Positions 49,801 through 62,760 of a stretch of DNA of 64,000 nucleotides are shown piece after piece; within the stretch, counting starts at the first letter, position 1, and each line of letters starts with the position of its first letter. The notes below the pieces were generated by a model, which was not told where the DNA came from, did not search any database, and saw nothing but the letters and a program-made list of their open reading frames with translations. The stretch is from Trileptium ribeirensis. Its lineage: Eukaryota; Nematoda; Enoplea; Enoplida; Thoracostomopsidae. A program made the translations under genes and the position numbers. The stretch lies in the NCBI GenBank assembly GCA_030248225.1, contig JASANE010028639.1:1-64000 (forward strand), given 5' to 3'.

Positions 49801-50161
49801 AGAGCTTTAATAGAAAAACAAAGAAGAGGCATCGGCATTTATCATTTTAATATGAAATAAAACCAAACAGATAAAAAATTCTAAAGTTTAGATAAAAATA
49901 ACCTTTGCTTCCGTGAAGGGTACTAAAATGGGGTAAAATGGCGCAAAAAGCCACATTTTTAAACCTGATCCCGAAACCAAACCCGAAATCAAAAAGGCTC
50001 AGGGATGAACTTCGTAAATAGACTAAGCCGGTACGAATGAGCCCAAGATCATAAAAATCGGTTAAGTAGTTTCCGCGTTATGGCCAATCACACACACAGA
50101 CGGAATTTAAAAGATTTTACCCCTGCAACACACAATCTCCAGTACCTTTCACTACGTTCTG
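46878..50161. repeat. ~358-bp satellite with dimeric higher-order repeat, bounded by inverted repeats
   Basis: About eight monomers recur at 355-365 bp, marked by CCATGGGTTACAGAGCAAA, TCGAGGAACCATTGGGGCAC and CCGTGAAGGGTACTAAAATG. Two consecutive monomers (48170-48887) are repeated almost exactly at 48888-49600, forming a dimer of about 717 bp. The ends carry inverted copies of CAGAACGTAGTGAA (left 46878, right ending 50161) with a shared GGTAC. Open frames in the array are by-products of the repeat. Confidence 0.88.
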
Positions 50162-51105
50162 ATAAGCAACAACTTCCCCACCATGGAAAAGCTTGTGCTT
50201 TTGGGAAATAGAGTAATTTTGTATCTAATATTATATACTTAGAAATGCTTGCTTCAGTTAAAATATACAGTTACGGTACATGTGTCCTATGTTGAAATAC
50301 GCACGCAGATGGTAACTTAGTAATGGTTTATATTTATATCGGAATTAAGAGCCGAAACACTATTGTTTAAATCCAAAATTACATATCTTTTGACTTCTAA
50401 CTTTTCATTGAAACGATCTATACGCCAGAAAATATAATACGGCTACTGCATGCTTCTAGAGCAATTATTACTAGTGAAAAACAGGTAATGAATTATTCTA
50501 CGATTTCTGTGTTTATCACTAATTGCACATTGCAAGCCACTGAATTTCAGACTTACTTAGACGAGTATCCTAAGCATATATAAACTAAGTAACATTCCTA
50601 ACTCAAGGATCTCAGTGCAGCATCTATTATATGCATAACCAGCGTTGGCATTTATTGAATAATCACTTTTACGAGTAAAAGAATAAACGATCATGTAACT
50701 CCCACTACTGGGCGAAAACATATGCATTTTTGTACAATTTATATGCATCTGCCAGCAAAAAAAAATTTTTGATCGACCCAAGTACCCCAAATTACAATTG
50801 ACCGTTTTATGTTGGAATTACGACCCCAAAATTTCGTCCAGAAAAGGCCGACATTTCACGCTTTATTACGAACATATTAGCGGTTTTGAAACGACACATC
50901 TACATTTTTCTTAGGTGATCTCTTGAAAAATTATCAATGAATGTCCCAGCGTCGCCCAAAGTTGAAGTAATTACTGTTTAGTGTGGTTATGCTAGCTCCG
51001 GCAAATAATCGATGGTGAATCGAGATTTGCGATTTCGTTAGCCGTTGGGAGACAAAAATACATCAGTTGTGTTACGATGCACACCAATAAGAATCACATA
51101 AAAAC
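50162..51105. other. Non-coding stretch
   Basis: No supported gene or repeat. Confidence 0.4.
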
Positions 51106-51660
51106 ACATAAAATTATGTTGTGGAATGCTCTTCGAATAGGGCTACTCCAAGTAGTTATCAATTTTTGATTGGCCTATATCTTTAAGCTTTCGTGGAAGA
51201 AACTGCGACCAAAAGTATTTAAAAATTATGTTGTGTAATGCTCCTTGAACAGCACAACTCCAAGACTTTATAAATTTTTGATTTGCCTATATATCTTTGA
51301 GTTTTCGTGGAAGAAACTGTGGCCAAAAATATTTAAAGCTTATGCTGTGTATGCTCTTTGAACAGGACTACGCCAAGTCTTTATAAATTTTCGTTCGGCG
51401 TATATACTTGAGCTTTCGTAGAAGAAACTGCGACCTATAGTATTTTTGTTGTGTAAGGCTCTTTGAACAGGATTACTCCAAGTCTGTCAATTATTGACTG
51501 ACCTATATACTTGAGCTTTCGTGGAAGAAACTTCGACCAAAATTATTTAAAAAATAATGTCGTGTAATGCTCTTTGAACAGGACTACTCCAAGCTTTTAT
51601 CAATTTTTGATTGGCTTATATACTTGAGCTTACTTGAAAGAAGCTGCGACCCAATGTGCT
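51106..51660. repeat. Five tandem copies of a ~112-bp unit
   Basis: TGTTGTGTAATGCTCTTTGA variants start at about 51115, 51227, 51341, 51446 and 51556. Each is followed by AGCTTTCGTGGAAGAAACTG. Copies are moderately diverged. Confidence 0.88.
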
Positions 51661-52506
51661 CACTAATTTGCAACAATATATACGTCATTAGTTGGCGTTT
51701 GCAAAGCATAATAAATTTTTCCGAATTTATTAAATCAACATAAAGTAAATAAACAATTTCGTTATATTGGCATTTAATCATTTAGCTAGCAATAAAGGCA
51801 TGTATAGACAATAATTAATACGTCATTGGCCATTATTTTTATATCACCAAATACAGATTGTTATTTGTTAGGATCTATTTACGTAAATACAATACTGGGA
51901 ACATGAAAGCTTTGTCTATCAGCAGTCTATACCATACCATTCAATGGTATACAGTATATACCGGCACGCTATGAAAACCGGTGGTTACGGGAACGAGATA
52001 ATGTGGAGGAAACAACCATAGGTTTAACAACCATTGGGCCCTGGGAAAGAGGGTGGGGCGGGCCCCCACTTTTGAGTCTCGGGTGCCCCAGCTTCCACGC
52101 AGGGCCCCACCCTTGGTTCCTGGCAGCCAAACTCGTCCTCGCACATTCGATGATTTCCGACCCAAAAGCAACGTCTTTTTCGTAATGTAAATATATATTG
52201 TATATTGCGTTACAGGCATTTGTATTTGACACAAATTAATCAATGGTATTAAGTGCACCAGCAGAAGGTCTACATTAGACCAGTATTTCAAAGGACTGTC
52301 CTTGATCCAGAGCAATCAACATTTGGCCTAACTATAGACTTGGATCCTTTCACTATATTGAACGTGGTTGTTCCACTGCAAACAACCGTTTTAATTATGC
52401 CTGTTTCATTTTAATAAATGTTTCAAAAGAACACATATATATAATATGTATTATTACTTGTCGCGTATACAAAACAACATTAAAAAAGCATATTGTAGTG
52501 TAGTCA
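51661..52506. other. Non-coding stretch with a MITE fragment and a GC-rich segment
   Basis: 51900-51963 matches, inverted, the inside and right arm of the 28765-29262 element (CATACCATTCAATGGTATAC). 52030-52130 is GC-rich with GGGCCC blocks. No gene supported. Confidence 0.45.
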
Positions 52507-52833
52507 CTATACGATTATCGACGCTAAAGTGCCAATGTATTCCAACTTAAAATTCTTCCAGCCACATTGGCGCGTGGAAAACAAAATATAATCGGCAGGG
52601 GCAGAAACACCAAGTGTGGACAAAACTTCCACATGTGCGGTGCTTAAAGGCCACACCAGTAGGTCGACGCGAACGTTACACAGGGAAAAAACTTCATTGT
52701 TACATGAATTATACAAGTTATTGAAAATAAGTTGGAATCGCTTCTGCTGCGGTGTTTCGTAATCAGGAATTAATATATATGCTTTCTTAATATTAGCTTC
52801 AACCACGAGTTGATGATTTTTACTGAAAATCAT
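52507..52833 (-). CDS. Hypothetical ORF or exon
   Basis: A 108-codon minus-strand frame with protein-like composition (SKNHQLVVEANIKKAYILIP, FNNLYNSCNNEVFSLCNVRV) and no low-complexity bias. It could be an exon of a larger gene. I recognise no domain and could not settle splice sites, so this is a weak call. Confidence 0.3.
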   Translation of the reverse strand: MIFSKNHQLVVEANIKKAYILIPDYETPQQKRFQLIFNNLYNSCNNEVFSLCNVRVDLLVWPLSTAHVEVLSTLGVSAPADYILFSTRQCGWKNFKLEYIGTLASIIV

Positions 52834-53019
52834 AAACCCTTGTGTTTCAACAATAGTCCAGCAAACTGAGACAACATGGTGTCATTGAGATGTTGCCAGA
52901 GAGTATTGTGGAAAATCATGTGCGTTATACCATCAGAAATTGTCAAGTGTTTTCTTATAAAATAGTAAAATGCACACTTGTTTTAACTACCAACTACTGT
53001 ATGTAAAGGCCGTGCAATT

Positions 53020-53655
53020 TTCAATATCGCATCAAAAACGTACTCATCTTTGAAGAATCTGCGGTGTCTGAAAGTGCATACGCACGGGACATTCACCCTT
53101 TGAATTGGAACATTTTTCGTCTTAAAAGACCACTGTAGGCTTCGCCAATTTTAGAACTGGTATAATTGGACAGCAAACTCAATATCCCATCAAAAACATA
53201 CCCATGTTTGAAGAATCTGCGGTGTCTGAAAGTGTATACGCACGGGACATTTGCCCTTTGAATTGGAACATTTTTCGTCTGAAAAGACCACTGTAGGTTT
53301 CGCCAATTTTAGAACTGGTATAATTGGACAGAAAACTCAATATCGCATCAAAAACGTACCCATGTTTGAAGAATATACGGTGTCTGAAAGTGCATACGCA
53401 CGGGACATTTACCCTTTGAATTGGAACATTTTTCGTCGGAAAAGACAACTGTAGGCTTCGCCAATTTTAGAACTGGTATAATTGGACAGCAAACTCAATA
53501 TTCCATCAAAAAACGTACCCATGTTTGAAGAATCTTCGGTGTCTGAAAGTGCATACGCACGGGATATTTACCCTTTGAATCGGAACATTTTTCGTCGGAA
53601 AAGACAACTGTAGGCTTCGCCAATTTTAGAACTGGTATAATTGGACAGCAAACTC
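53020..53655. repeat. Four tandem copies of a 158-bp unit
   Basis: CGGTGTCTGAAAGTG occurs at 53062, 53220, 53378 and 53537. Units include CCTTTGAATTGGAACATTTT and TTTTAGAACTGGTATAATTG. Similarity is high. Confidence 0.95.
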
Positions 53656-53795
53656 TATCTTAAAAAATCTTTTTATGCATTGGTCTATCATTTTCTTTCG
53701 CTTTCGATACTCGACTGCTGTAATACATCGAAGTCATGCGGAAACTACTGTAAAATGAGTGTTGTCACACAGTGCAATGTGAAACAGGATTCTGT

Positions 53796-54100
53796 TTCAT
53801 TTCTGGATTTAAAATCAGCTTTATCCTTGAATGACATGATTTGAAATAAATTTAATTCAGAATGACTCTATTTGACTTCACTATTTCATTTCTGGATTTA
53901 AAATCATTTCTGGATTTAAAATCAGCTTTATCCTTGAATGACTTGATTTAAAATAAATATAATTCAGAATGACTCTATTTGACTTCACTATTTCATTTCT
54001 GGATTTAAAATCATTTCTGGATTTAAAATCAGCTTTATCCTTGAATGACTTGATTTAAAATAAATTTAATTCAGAATGACTTTATTTGATTTCACTATTG
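53796..54100. repeat. Three tandem copies of a ~107-bp unit
   Basis: CAGCTTTATCCTTGAATGAC occurs at 53817, 53923 and 54030. Copies two and three contain an inner doubling of CATTTCTGGATTTAAAAT. Confidence 0.92.
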
Positions 54101-54309
54101 GCGCCAAAGCTGTTGAATTTAATATCTTATTCAAACAGTACCTAATCTATACAAACTTGCTATTTGCATTCGGCTTCAGTTAACTCAAGTTGATGAGTTT
54201 TGTTAAATAACGTGAATTAAAATTCAAGTAACCGGATTTGTTTCCAGTCAATTAGATTTCAGTTTTGATAAATAATTTAAAATGAGGCAACTCAAATTAA
54301 GCTCGTGAA

Positions 54310-55090
54310 TCTAAAATTAACCTTGCCACTAAATGTGAAACTAAATAGATTCAATCTAAATCAAACTGATTTTAAATCGATATATTAAACGAAATGTTGT
54401 TTTACTATTTGCAATATAACTATAAAGAACTTCTCGTAGCTCTAGTACTTGGCTCTAAATGTGAAACTAAATAGATTCAATCGAAAGCTAAATCCCCTAT
54501 TTCAAATGGAGATGATTAAACCAAATGGTTGTTCAAATTTTTGCAATATAACGATAAAGTACTTCTCCGAAGCTCTAGCACCTTGGCTCAAAATGTGAAA
54601 CTAAATAGATTCAATCTAAAGTCAAACTGATTTTAAATCGAGATATTAAACGAAATGTTGTTTTACTATTTGCACTATAACTATAAAGAACTTCGCGTAG
54701 CTCTAGTACTTGGCTCTAAATGTGAAACTAAATAGATTTAATCTAAAGTCAAACTGATTTTAAATCGAGATATTAAATGAAATGTTGTTTTACTATTTGC
54801 AATATAACTATAAAGAACTTCTCGTAGCTCTAGTACTTGGCTCTAAATGTGAAACTAAATAGATTCAATCTAAAGTCAAACTGATTTTAAATCGAGATAT
54901 TAAACGAAATGTTGTTTTACTATTTGCAATATAACTATAAAGAACTTCTCGTAGCTCTAGTACTTGGCTCTAAATGTGAAGCTAAATAGATTCAATCTAA
55001 AGTCAAACTGATTTTATATCGAGATATTAAACGAAATGTTGTTTTACTATTTGCAATATAACTATAAAGAACTTCTCGTAACTCTAGTAT
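54310..55090. repeat. Six tandem copies of a ~127-bp unit
   Basis: AAATGTGAAACTAAATAGAT starts at 54331, 54457, 54591, 54718, 54845 and 54972 (GAAGC in the last). Copy two is the most diverged; the last three are nearly identical. Confidence 0.95.
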
Positions 55091-56374
55091 TGCAGAAACA
55101 TATTCCTAAGTACGTTAAAACTAAGTAGATTAAGATGAAGAGACAAGTCAGTAAAATAAAAATTAAAAGCTGAAAGATATAGTAGAAATTTAGCAGCACA
55201 ATTTGATGCAGGAACTAAATGTTATACTAAAGTAATTTTTCCATAACCCCAGTTGACTTAAAAATATATAAAATTGGCATATCAAAAATTATAAATTAAT
55301 TTATTAAACCATAGAGAAAATGATTGCTCTTAATGATGTTCGAACGCAAAGAATGACAATATGTTCTGATTAGATTTCTTATGAGACACCAATCACATAA
55401 ACAAAAATTTTTCATGATAATCTAGCTTTCTAGATTCAGCCTTACTGATTGTAATTTTAATTAATTGTACCACTATTAATTATTATAAAATAGTTTTGAA
55501 ACCGTAAAGTTGAGGATGGTTTGGAGTAAGAAGATAGTTGTACTCTCAAATGGATTTAACAGCGCCAAAATGTATGTCGTACCACCGTCATTCGTTAAAA
55601 AGAAATACTTTTTCAACTTTCCCAATGGACTCAATCTTGTAAGCTAGGGACATTATTAAGCCGGATAAATATAACAGCGATCATGCTATTATATGTATGA
55701 ATATAGTCGGCATCAGTTTTTATTGTTATGTGTCAAATAAATCTGAAATCGTGGTATGACATCAAAAGGAAGATTAAATTGTGCTACAAATTTATATTAT
55801 AGCTATAAATAGTAATTAGTTTGTAGGCAATGTTGAGGACTGGAGGGAGGGGGGAGTTGGCTAGGTCATTTTTATTGAAGTTTAAAACATAAATGATTGA
55901 TATAAAATGCAATAAAAATAAAAAATTTTGTCTACCCGACCATACACCTTTAGGGCAAATGACCTGTTGAATTGTGTGAGACGCCCGTGCTTGTAGATAT
56001 GAACTCCATACGGATGGCGTATTTAATAATCGTTGACCGAATAAAGATGCATATCTTAGAGGTGTATATAAAACTTTACTACAAACAGATATCAAACATT
56101 CAACTAGATGGCTTCTCAAGAAAGCATCCCTAAACTTTTAGAAGTACTAATTGTCCATCATTCTAAACACTGACAATCAATATATTAAAACACTGTTCCT
56201 AGCTCCGAAAGCCTATAATTTCAGTTTGTGGTATATCTGTACTCAGGTGTTTTGCGTGCCTTAGGCATTCAATAATGCTTCAGTATTTGTTCTCTTTCTA
56301 TATAAATCCATTTGTGACATATCCAAACGAATCTTTTGTATAATTTCTTCACTACTTTATACAATTATTACACA
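55091..56374. other. Non-coding stretch upstream of the secreted-protein gene
   Basis: No supported gene. The promoter of the next gene should be in the last part, but I cannot pick a core element with confidence. Confidence 0.4.
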
Positions 56375-59300
56375 ATGATACCTCTATTGCAATCATTAGT
56401 TTGTTATACAATATTTCTGCTTGGACTCCTTGCGTTCACTAGTTATGACGGTGAGTGTTGGAATACCTTTTTCACTATACAATGCATACATGCTCCAAGT
56501 CTGTGGTTCCAGGAGAGGCGGATCGTCGGGGAAGGTGTAGAGGGTATACTGCCGGCCTCCCCAGAAGGGGATCAAACCGTCTCTATTTGTTTGTCGGTTG
56601 GGCTGCCGCGCGGAGGGCGATTCGGGGCACCTGCCGCTTCGTGCATTACTGTTCATATGGTGCAGCTTTTATTTATATTGGTTTAGTTAGCTTAGTTTAT
56701 TAACACACCCAACACAGTATAACCTTAAACATTATACATTTATTAAAAAATCTTTCATTATGCAACATAATCAAACAGTTTTGCTGAAACAAGAGCGCAA
56801 AGTTACTAAGAAGTTATCCGCATGAAAACTTGAGTTTATATATTTATGTATAAGTACAGTTTTGTCACATTTCTATGTACATGAGCGAGGCTGGGACTTC
56901 CAATTCCAAAAATTCTCTTGGTATAAAAATTTTTCCAGGGCAATGTACACCTCTCTAGTATGCTGTTTGTTAACACGGAAACATTCAAGTATGTGGTATC
57001 CATATGATGATTATAACCTGGTGTCATGTAGCTTCATATATGTCATTTAAATTTTCGCTTCACAATTTTCACTTCAATTTGAAAAATCAGAATACACAAA
57101 TTAGTACACTAATTAATATCGCAGTATGTGTTTACTGTATATTGTTTATGTGTTTTAGCTGATGGATGCAGCGGACGCAATCCACGTCCTGATCCAGTGG
57201 ATCCCGATCCAGAATTTGATGATAATCTGCGGTGTAAGTTTCATATAATCTCTATGTTGTAGCGTGGTTGATTTGAGTTGATTTCATACGATTTTATGAT
57301 TTTATGTAAATTAAAGCATAAGCTTTCAGTTAGTAATATTCCCATATACCGTTGGGCAATTTAGTGCATGAAATTTGAAGGAAATACGCAATTTTTGCAC
57401 CAAATCCACAGCCTTATAAAGAAGAAACGTAACCCGTTATGCTGTTTTGCCGTACGATATGAGCACCTAGTTGTGCCTTTTACTACTTTTGGCTATGTGC
57501 AAGCTGAAGTATACGCCGCCGACGAGCCAACGGCTTTCTGCTCGTTTTTGCACCAGAATATTATGGCAACTAGTGTAATGGCAATAAATTACATAGCTAA
57601 CATAAAGATTATTTTTCTGAGTGTGCCTGTTTTGTTTCTTGAAACTCCTTTTTAATTGTCATGAAAGTCCAACAATTTTTAAGTGTAGTTGGAAATTAGG
57701 CACTTACTATATAGCTTTGTTGTTCCAATATCTGACAACATTCATATAATTTTAGTATTATTGAACGCCAAATATTATTACAGAAGAGAGACCGCGGAAA
57801 AAGGTGGCTGCCGGGATAGCAGGTATCCAACCCCCCGTACGATATCACGCCAGAAGAGCACCCGTTTCGTTCTGCCTTACTCCTAAAATGCATACAGTTT
57901 CGTTCGAATAGCTAGTATTATAAAATAAGCTTTATTAAAAGGATTCATTACACGTTTTTATGTGACCATGTGCCACAGTTTCAAACTCATTCCCGGATGC
58001 CTGTTGTACGACGTGCACTAAGTTAGAACATAGAACAAAATACTCATTTCTGCATAAATCTCACAATACTAACTTAGACTATTGTAATTTTTAATACCAC
58101 GTCAGGATTGATATCAGTAGAGTTTTTCCATCTATTTGCTAAGATCCAAAACCATATAATGAGATCTTGACATTGTACCTATCGAACTGTTTATCATTTA
58201 CATTATTTGAATGTTCTCTGTGCTACTATCAATATATAGTTTGATGATGCTCAAGTTGCTTTTATTTTACACCAAAAACCATCAACACTCGCAGTGCTAC
58301 CTAAGTGCGCAACCGTAATATCTATATTGTTTTGTTTCTTCTAGTGAAGATTAAGATATCGAAGCTCTCGCAATCCTTGCTGCATTATTAGCCCGACATA
58401 GTTATGCGGGCGCTTCATAGATACTTACTCTTAGTTTTTGTTTTCCTGTACTGATTCCTGTTTACGTTAGTTAGAAACGGGTGAAATTAAATACATTGCT
58501 TAGATAATTTGTTTCTAATTCTTTATACTATAGAATGTCATAATTGTCGAGAAATACCCGCAAACAAATTATTCAGTATTCAAGTTCCGTATGATTGCGG
58601 AGGCAGATGGTCCCGGAGGGTCAGGGAACGCACGGCGGATGAGGTGCCATCGGAAAGCGCAGCTGGTATAATTATTTTCTGTAATTCGTGCTTAAAGTTT
58701 CCCCATTTTCCCCAATCGTTTTTTCATAATTTTGTAAATTTGCTCTGAACGGGTAAAATTTTCCGGCCAGAGATTTGCGGTGAATTAGCCGGGCTTCAGG
58801 GTGGTAAGTATAGATTAGGGAGATGCGACCCTTAACCTTCATGCTTTCTATCTACACGGTACGTTTTATATATATATACTGAAAAAATCATAAAAACATG
58901 CTGATAGTAATTTTGTACAAAATTATTTTCGACAAATTATTGCATTTTAAATCTCGATAAGTAATAAATAAATATTTTTATAGATAAGGTATGTATTTGG
59001 TGACTAGGCTGTATTTTATAGATTGCTTTGGGCCAAACGTACGCGAAGAACCTATTCGTGAAAATACCAATAGTCCAGAGCTAACCGAAACGAAATCAAG
59101 TGCCAACGAATTGCAATGTGGCTTCATCGGTAGTTGCTGCTGGGGTAATAATGCGAACGATCCAATTCAATACGTTCGAGCATCGGGTCCAGTCAATTCG
59201 GAAGCAATACGTCGTTGCTTTGGAACTTCTGAGCGACCAGGTACGATATTATTTTGGGTCTGGGTCTGATATTGTAACACATCTTTAGCACTGCAAGAAT

Positions 59301-62098
59301 ACCTTGATAAGTTATGTTGTTAAATATTTAGAATTATGATGCCAAATAAAGTAACATTATATTTTGAGTTATTTATGCAAGTTTGATTTTATGTATTAAA
59401 TTTGAGAATACAGAACATAGTCAGAAGTAAAACGACCGAAAACCTAACATTTACAACTTAATGTGCATAACTTTTCGCATTTTTTCGACTTTTCGCGATG
59501 TTTGCACGATGTTTTTTCTATTTTCACGTCATGATTTCTTCAGAAGACTACAACACTCTTCTGGAAAGCCATGTAAACATATGTAGCATGACGTAATCTA
59601 TTTTCACCTTACCCTCACTGGTTATGGTGTATCCTAGTACTTCAGGCTACCCATTATATCGTGCATAAAAGGTTTTTGTCCTGAACCCCCAATTTTTGTG
59701 TCGGGGGAGGTAGGTGTGACAAATAAAAAAATTACCTCGATGCCTCAGGATCTGGGGATATAGCGTCACTGCAACGCTGCGAGAGGGGGGCTCGGAACAC
59801 GTTTTAACCATGATACAATGACCCTCTAAAACAAAGACGTTCTTCCTCAGATCTAGAGGGTAAGACAGCAACGAAACGCCTCATGACTGATGCATTTATA
59901 TGCTAGCGATTCCAGTGCGGGAAAGTAGAGCAGACTACAGCCCCTGTTAGAACTAATGCTGGATCACAAGAAATTTAATAAAATAAAAAAGAATAATTTG
60001 TTTATATAGGATTGGTCTAGGTCCGACCTTCTCCACTTCAAAATTTCTGGATCCGCCAGTGCATTTACACCGTGCATTCGAAGAGTGTCATACTCTTCTC
60101 AACAAAATCCCCATGAACTCTTGATAAAGCACTGGTCAGCGTTTAACATGCCTTGCATATTTTTTCATTATGTCTTCCAATATTTTTCAGAAACCTTTTA
60201 TGATTTTTATAATAGCTCATAAATCTTTATATTCATTATTTGTAACTTCACATATTTATTTATTCACCTCCATTTCCACAAGATGGTGATGTATGAGATA
60301 TTTGATCGAACTCATGCGCATAAAAATCATATGCATTGACCGTACAACATATGCCTATGATAAACAATGCATAGTTGCGCAATGTTTTGTATCTTACCGC
60401 TGTGCTACAGTTGAGTTATTCAGTTGTATGCGATAGTGATTGCGTTTTAAACAGTACGTTGTCACTAAAATCGTAAAATAGTGATAGCGAACAGTTCTAC
60501 GTGTTGCTGTATGGCAAATCGTGTCGGCGTACATAAGATAGAATTGTGACTTGTTCGAAAACATGGGTGTTGAGAACTGACTTGACAAAAGAACAACCTA
60601 GGTGTACACATGCTAAATTGGGCTGATGCATTTTTTTGCTGCCTACACTTGTACACTAGGCGAATCTGCGCTCACTGAAATTTTGAGCAAAGGCGTTTGT
60701 GATGTTGTATACATGTAAACGTGGCACTACCATTTTTAGCAAGATAGAGTACAGCACAATTTTCAGTTTGCGCTTTAGTATAGGCCGACAAATACGTTTA
60801 TCATGACGGTATATTTTTGAATAATGTGTGGACACTAGCAGTAGGATTTGTAAAGTGTAAAAGTGCGTTTACAAGTGCAATTTTTTTTGCTCAAATTTTA
60901 AACGAAAATTACGATCTTTCAAAATCTAAGATCACAATATGAGCTCAAACTTATTCAGGTAATTCATCTCGTCCATGATTGGCTAAAGCACTATCCTTGA
61001 AATGTTTAAATAGTGTTCACATGTTCAAACTTACCAAAAATGCAACAAGATGCCTTCAATTTTTGACCAAAATTTGGACTTTTTGATCAAAATTTGAGCC
61101 AAAAGTTTGTGTGTACACGCTTTAATACGATAACCATATTGGGTAATAAACATAAGCAAATTATGAATAGTCAAAAGACGTTACCAATCCATTGCAGGAA
61201 CATTAATTCACTATTTATATCAAAAAGATGCATTAAACGAGACTCTGTTTATACATTAACCGAGATCAAAGATACTCGCTGTAGCTAATGATGGTCCAGC
61301 CATTTTGTGCGCTTTGACGTAATTGTATTACGAAGATAAATGTTTTTGATTTAAGCAAAAATCGACGCAGAGTAGATGTGTTTTCAGACAGACCACGTAG
61401 ATGGATTGTTGGGTAGCTTTTGCTACATTTACTTCGTTGTCCACATTTGCTGTTAAAAATTCTTTTCGTTTTGTCCTGAATATAATATTTAAGTTATAAG
61501 TGTACATAAACTATCCATCGCATTTGTATATGATTGAGTTAATACTAAATTTAACCTTTACAATGACTAAAGATTTGTTGAACTAGATTCAGCAGGCAGT
61601 TTAATGTTGTGTTGCATCCGAGCGTAAGGCCCACTGCATTTTCAGGGGAGTTACGTGGCGTTACCTTTGAACCGCCTGGGGTTAGGTGGACGGAATCACT
61701 TAACCAGATCCAACTTAGAGTTAAAGACTTATATAAATATTAAGCATAAAGATTTAAGGTTCGTCGCCAACCCTAATGTTTGAGCATTGCACGTCAAGAA
61801 CGCTATGCGCTGTTACAAACTTGTAATATTCAAGGTAGAATTAGTCAAATCCATGGTAAAACAAATAATGATTATTCATTCTTGAGTCGTATGAGCGCGT
61901 TTCACAAGCAGAATACTGCAGTAAATGTAAAAAATCGTACGTACCATAGGAACTGAACAAAATTTGTATTTGTATTATTTGTATCTATATTATAGCTGGT
62001 CCATTCATCGCTGCTCACGCATCTTTAAGAAGGAGTGGCGAAGCAAATTATGTTTCATGCCCGACTTCATGTCTCGAAGAAACCGAAGTTGATTTGAC
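56375..62098 (+). CDS. Secreted cysteine-containing protein with MAM-like module (multi-exon, 3' end not found)
   Basis: Exons with GT-AG borders: 56375-56450, 58534-58665, 59022-59240 and 61996-62098. The first three junctions are all phase 1, and reading frames agree across them. Exon 1 encodes a signal peptide (MIPLLQSLVCYTIFLLGLLA). The next encodes CHNCREIPANKLFSIQVPYD. The third encodes LQCGFIGSCCWGNN and GPVNSEAIRRCFGT. The last encodes GPFIAAHASLRRSGEANYVS, then CPTSC. The C-CCW-G, FG, then SC...C order resembles MAM-like domains of secreted nematode proteins. About 176 residues are covered. The last exon ends in phase 2 (GAC before GTAAGT), so more exons must follow; none is clear before 64000. 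Two optional exons lie in the first intron. Function unknown, probably extracellular. Confidence 0.68.
57159..57233 (+). other. Candidate cassette exon that creates a stop at its junction
   Basis: Acceptor TTTTAG before 57159 and donor GTAAGT at 57234. It is 75 nt long, phase 1 on both sides. From exon 1 it reads ADGCSGRNPRPDPVDPDPEF and so on. Joined to the next exon at 58534 it would form TAA exactly across the splice. It may be a poison exon, lead to a short secreted form, or pair with an exon I missed. Confidence 0.5.
57784..57822 (+). other. Candidate 39-nt cassette exon
   Basis: Acceptor TTACAG before 57784 and donor GTATCC at 57823. Phase 1 on both sides, so it keeps the frame between exon 1 and 58534. 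It encodes a basic ERPRKKVAAGIA. Weak polypyrimidine tract; low certainty. Confidence 0.3.
59241..61995. other. Intron of the secreted-protein gene
   Basis: 2.75 kb with no other exon I can support. Weak similarity to 35690-35950 was noticed around 60540-60620 (GACTTGACAAAA followed by GGTGTAC), perhaps shared transposon remnants. Confidence 0.4.
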
Positions 62099-62760
62099 GT
62101 AAGTTTCCATCATTAGGGAACTGATGTTGCTAGAGTTTCATCCAGTAAACGATGTCTGTTGGCTAAAGTCGATGTAGCGCATCATATATAGGACATATAA
62201 AACCGCTAGTGTTAACGGAGGCAATCCGTAATACAATACTAACTTTAAATGCGAGCAGCTTTAAATGCGTTGCGGGATAAATATGTTTTAGCTAAAGTTT
62301 TGAAAAGTTTCGATTAATGATCGAAAATATGTAATTAAATCCAAAGTTTGGAATTAACAATGAAGAGAATTTCTCTTTCATTTCAACGGTTGATCAACGT
62401 CATAAACTAAACTTCGATTACGTTTGGACCTATGGCCCGGTGGCTCCTTAGGGTACGCCCAAGTGAATTACTTTTATGAAATCGAAAGAAAAGGCGGTAA
62501 CTTTTAGTTTTACAATTTATTCTTGAATGTATAGTCGGCCATGTTATCGAGCTACAGCTAAATGGGGCGCTTTTGGGAGTAAATATTTGACCATCGCGCA
62601 TCAAAGCAATGATTTTTAATATTGCTGTTGTTGTTATTACATAGTTTTTCTATCGGGAGCTCGAATCCTAGCCTTAATGACTCATACTTTATTCACGTTG
62701 AGGTCGATAAACTGAGTAGTATACGCGAGAAAACAACCCATTGATGTGACATCACTTGTG
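62099..62760. other. Non-coding stretch or intron
   Basis: Follows the last recognised exon donor. I found no phase-2 continuation exon. Confidence 0.4.

Noticed and set aside
53251..53454. ORFs in the 158-bp array
   Set aside because: They follow the repeat unit on both strands; not genes.
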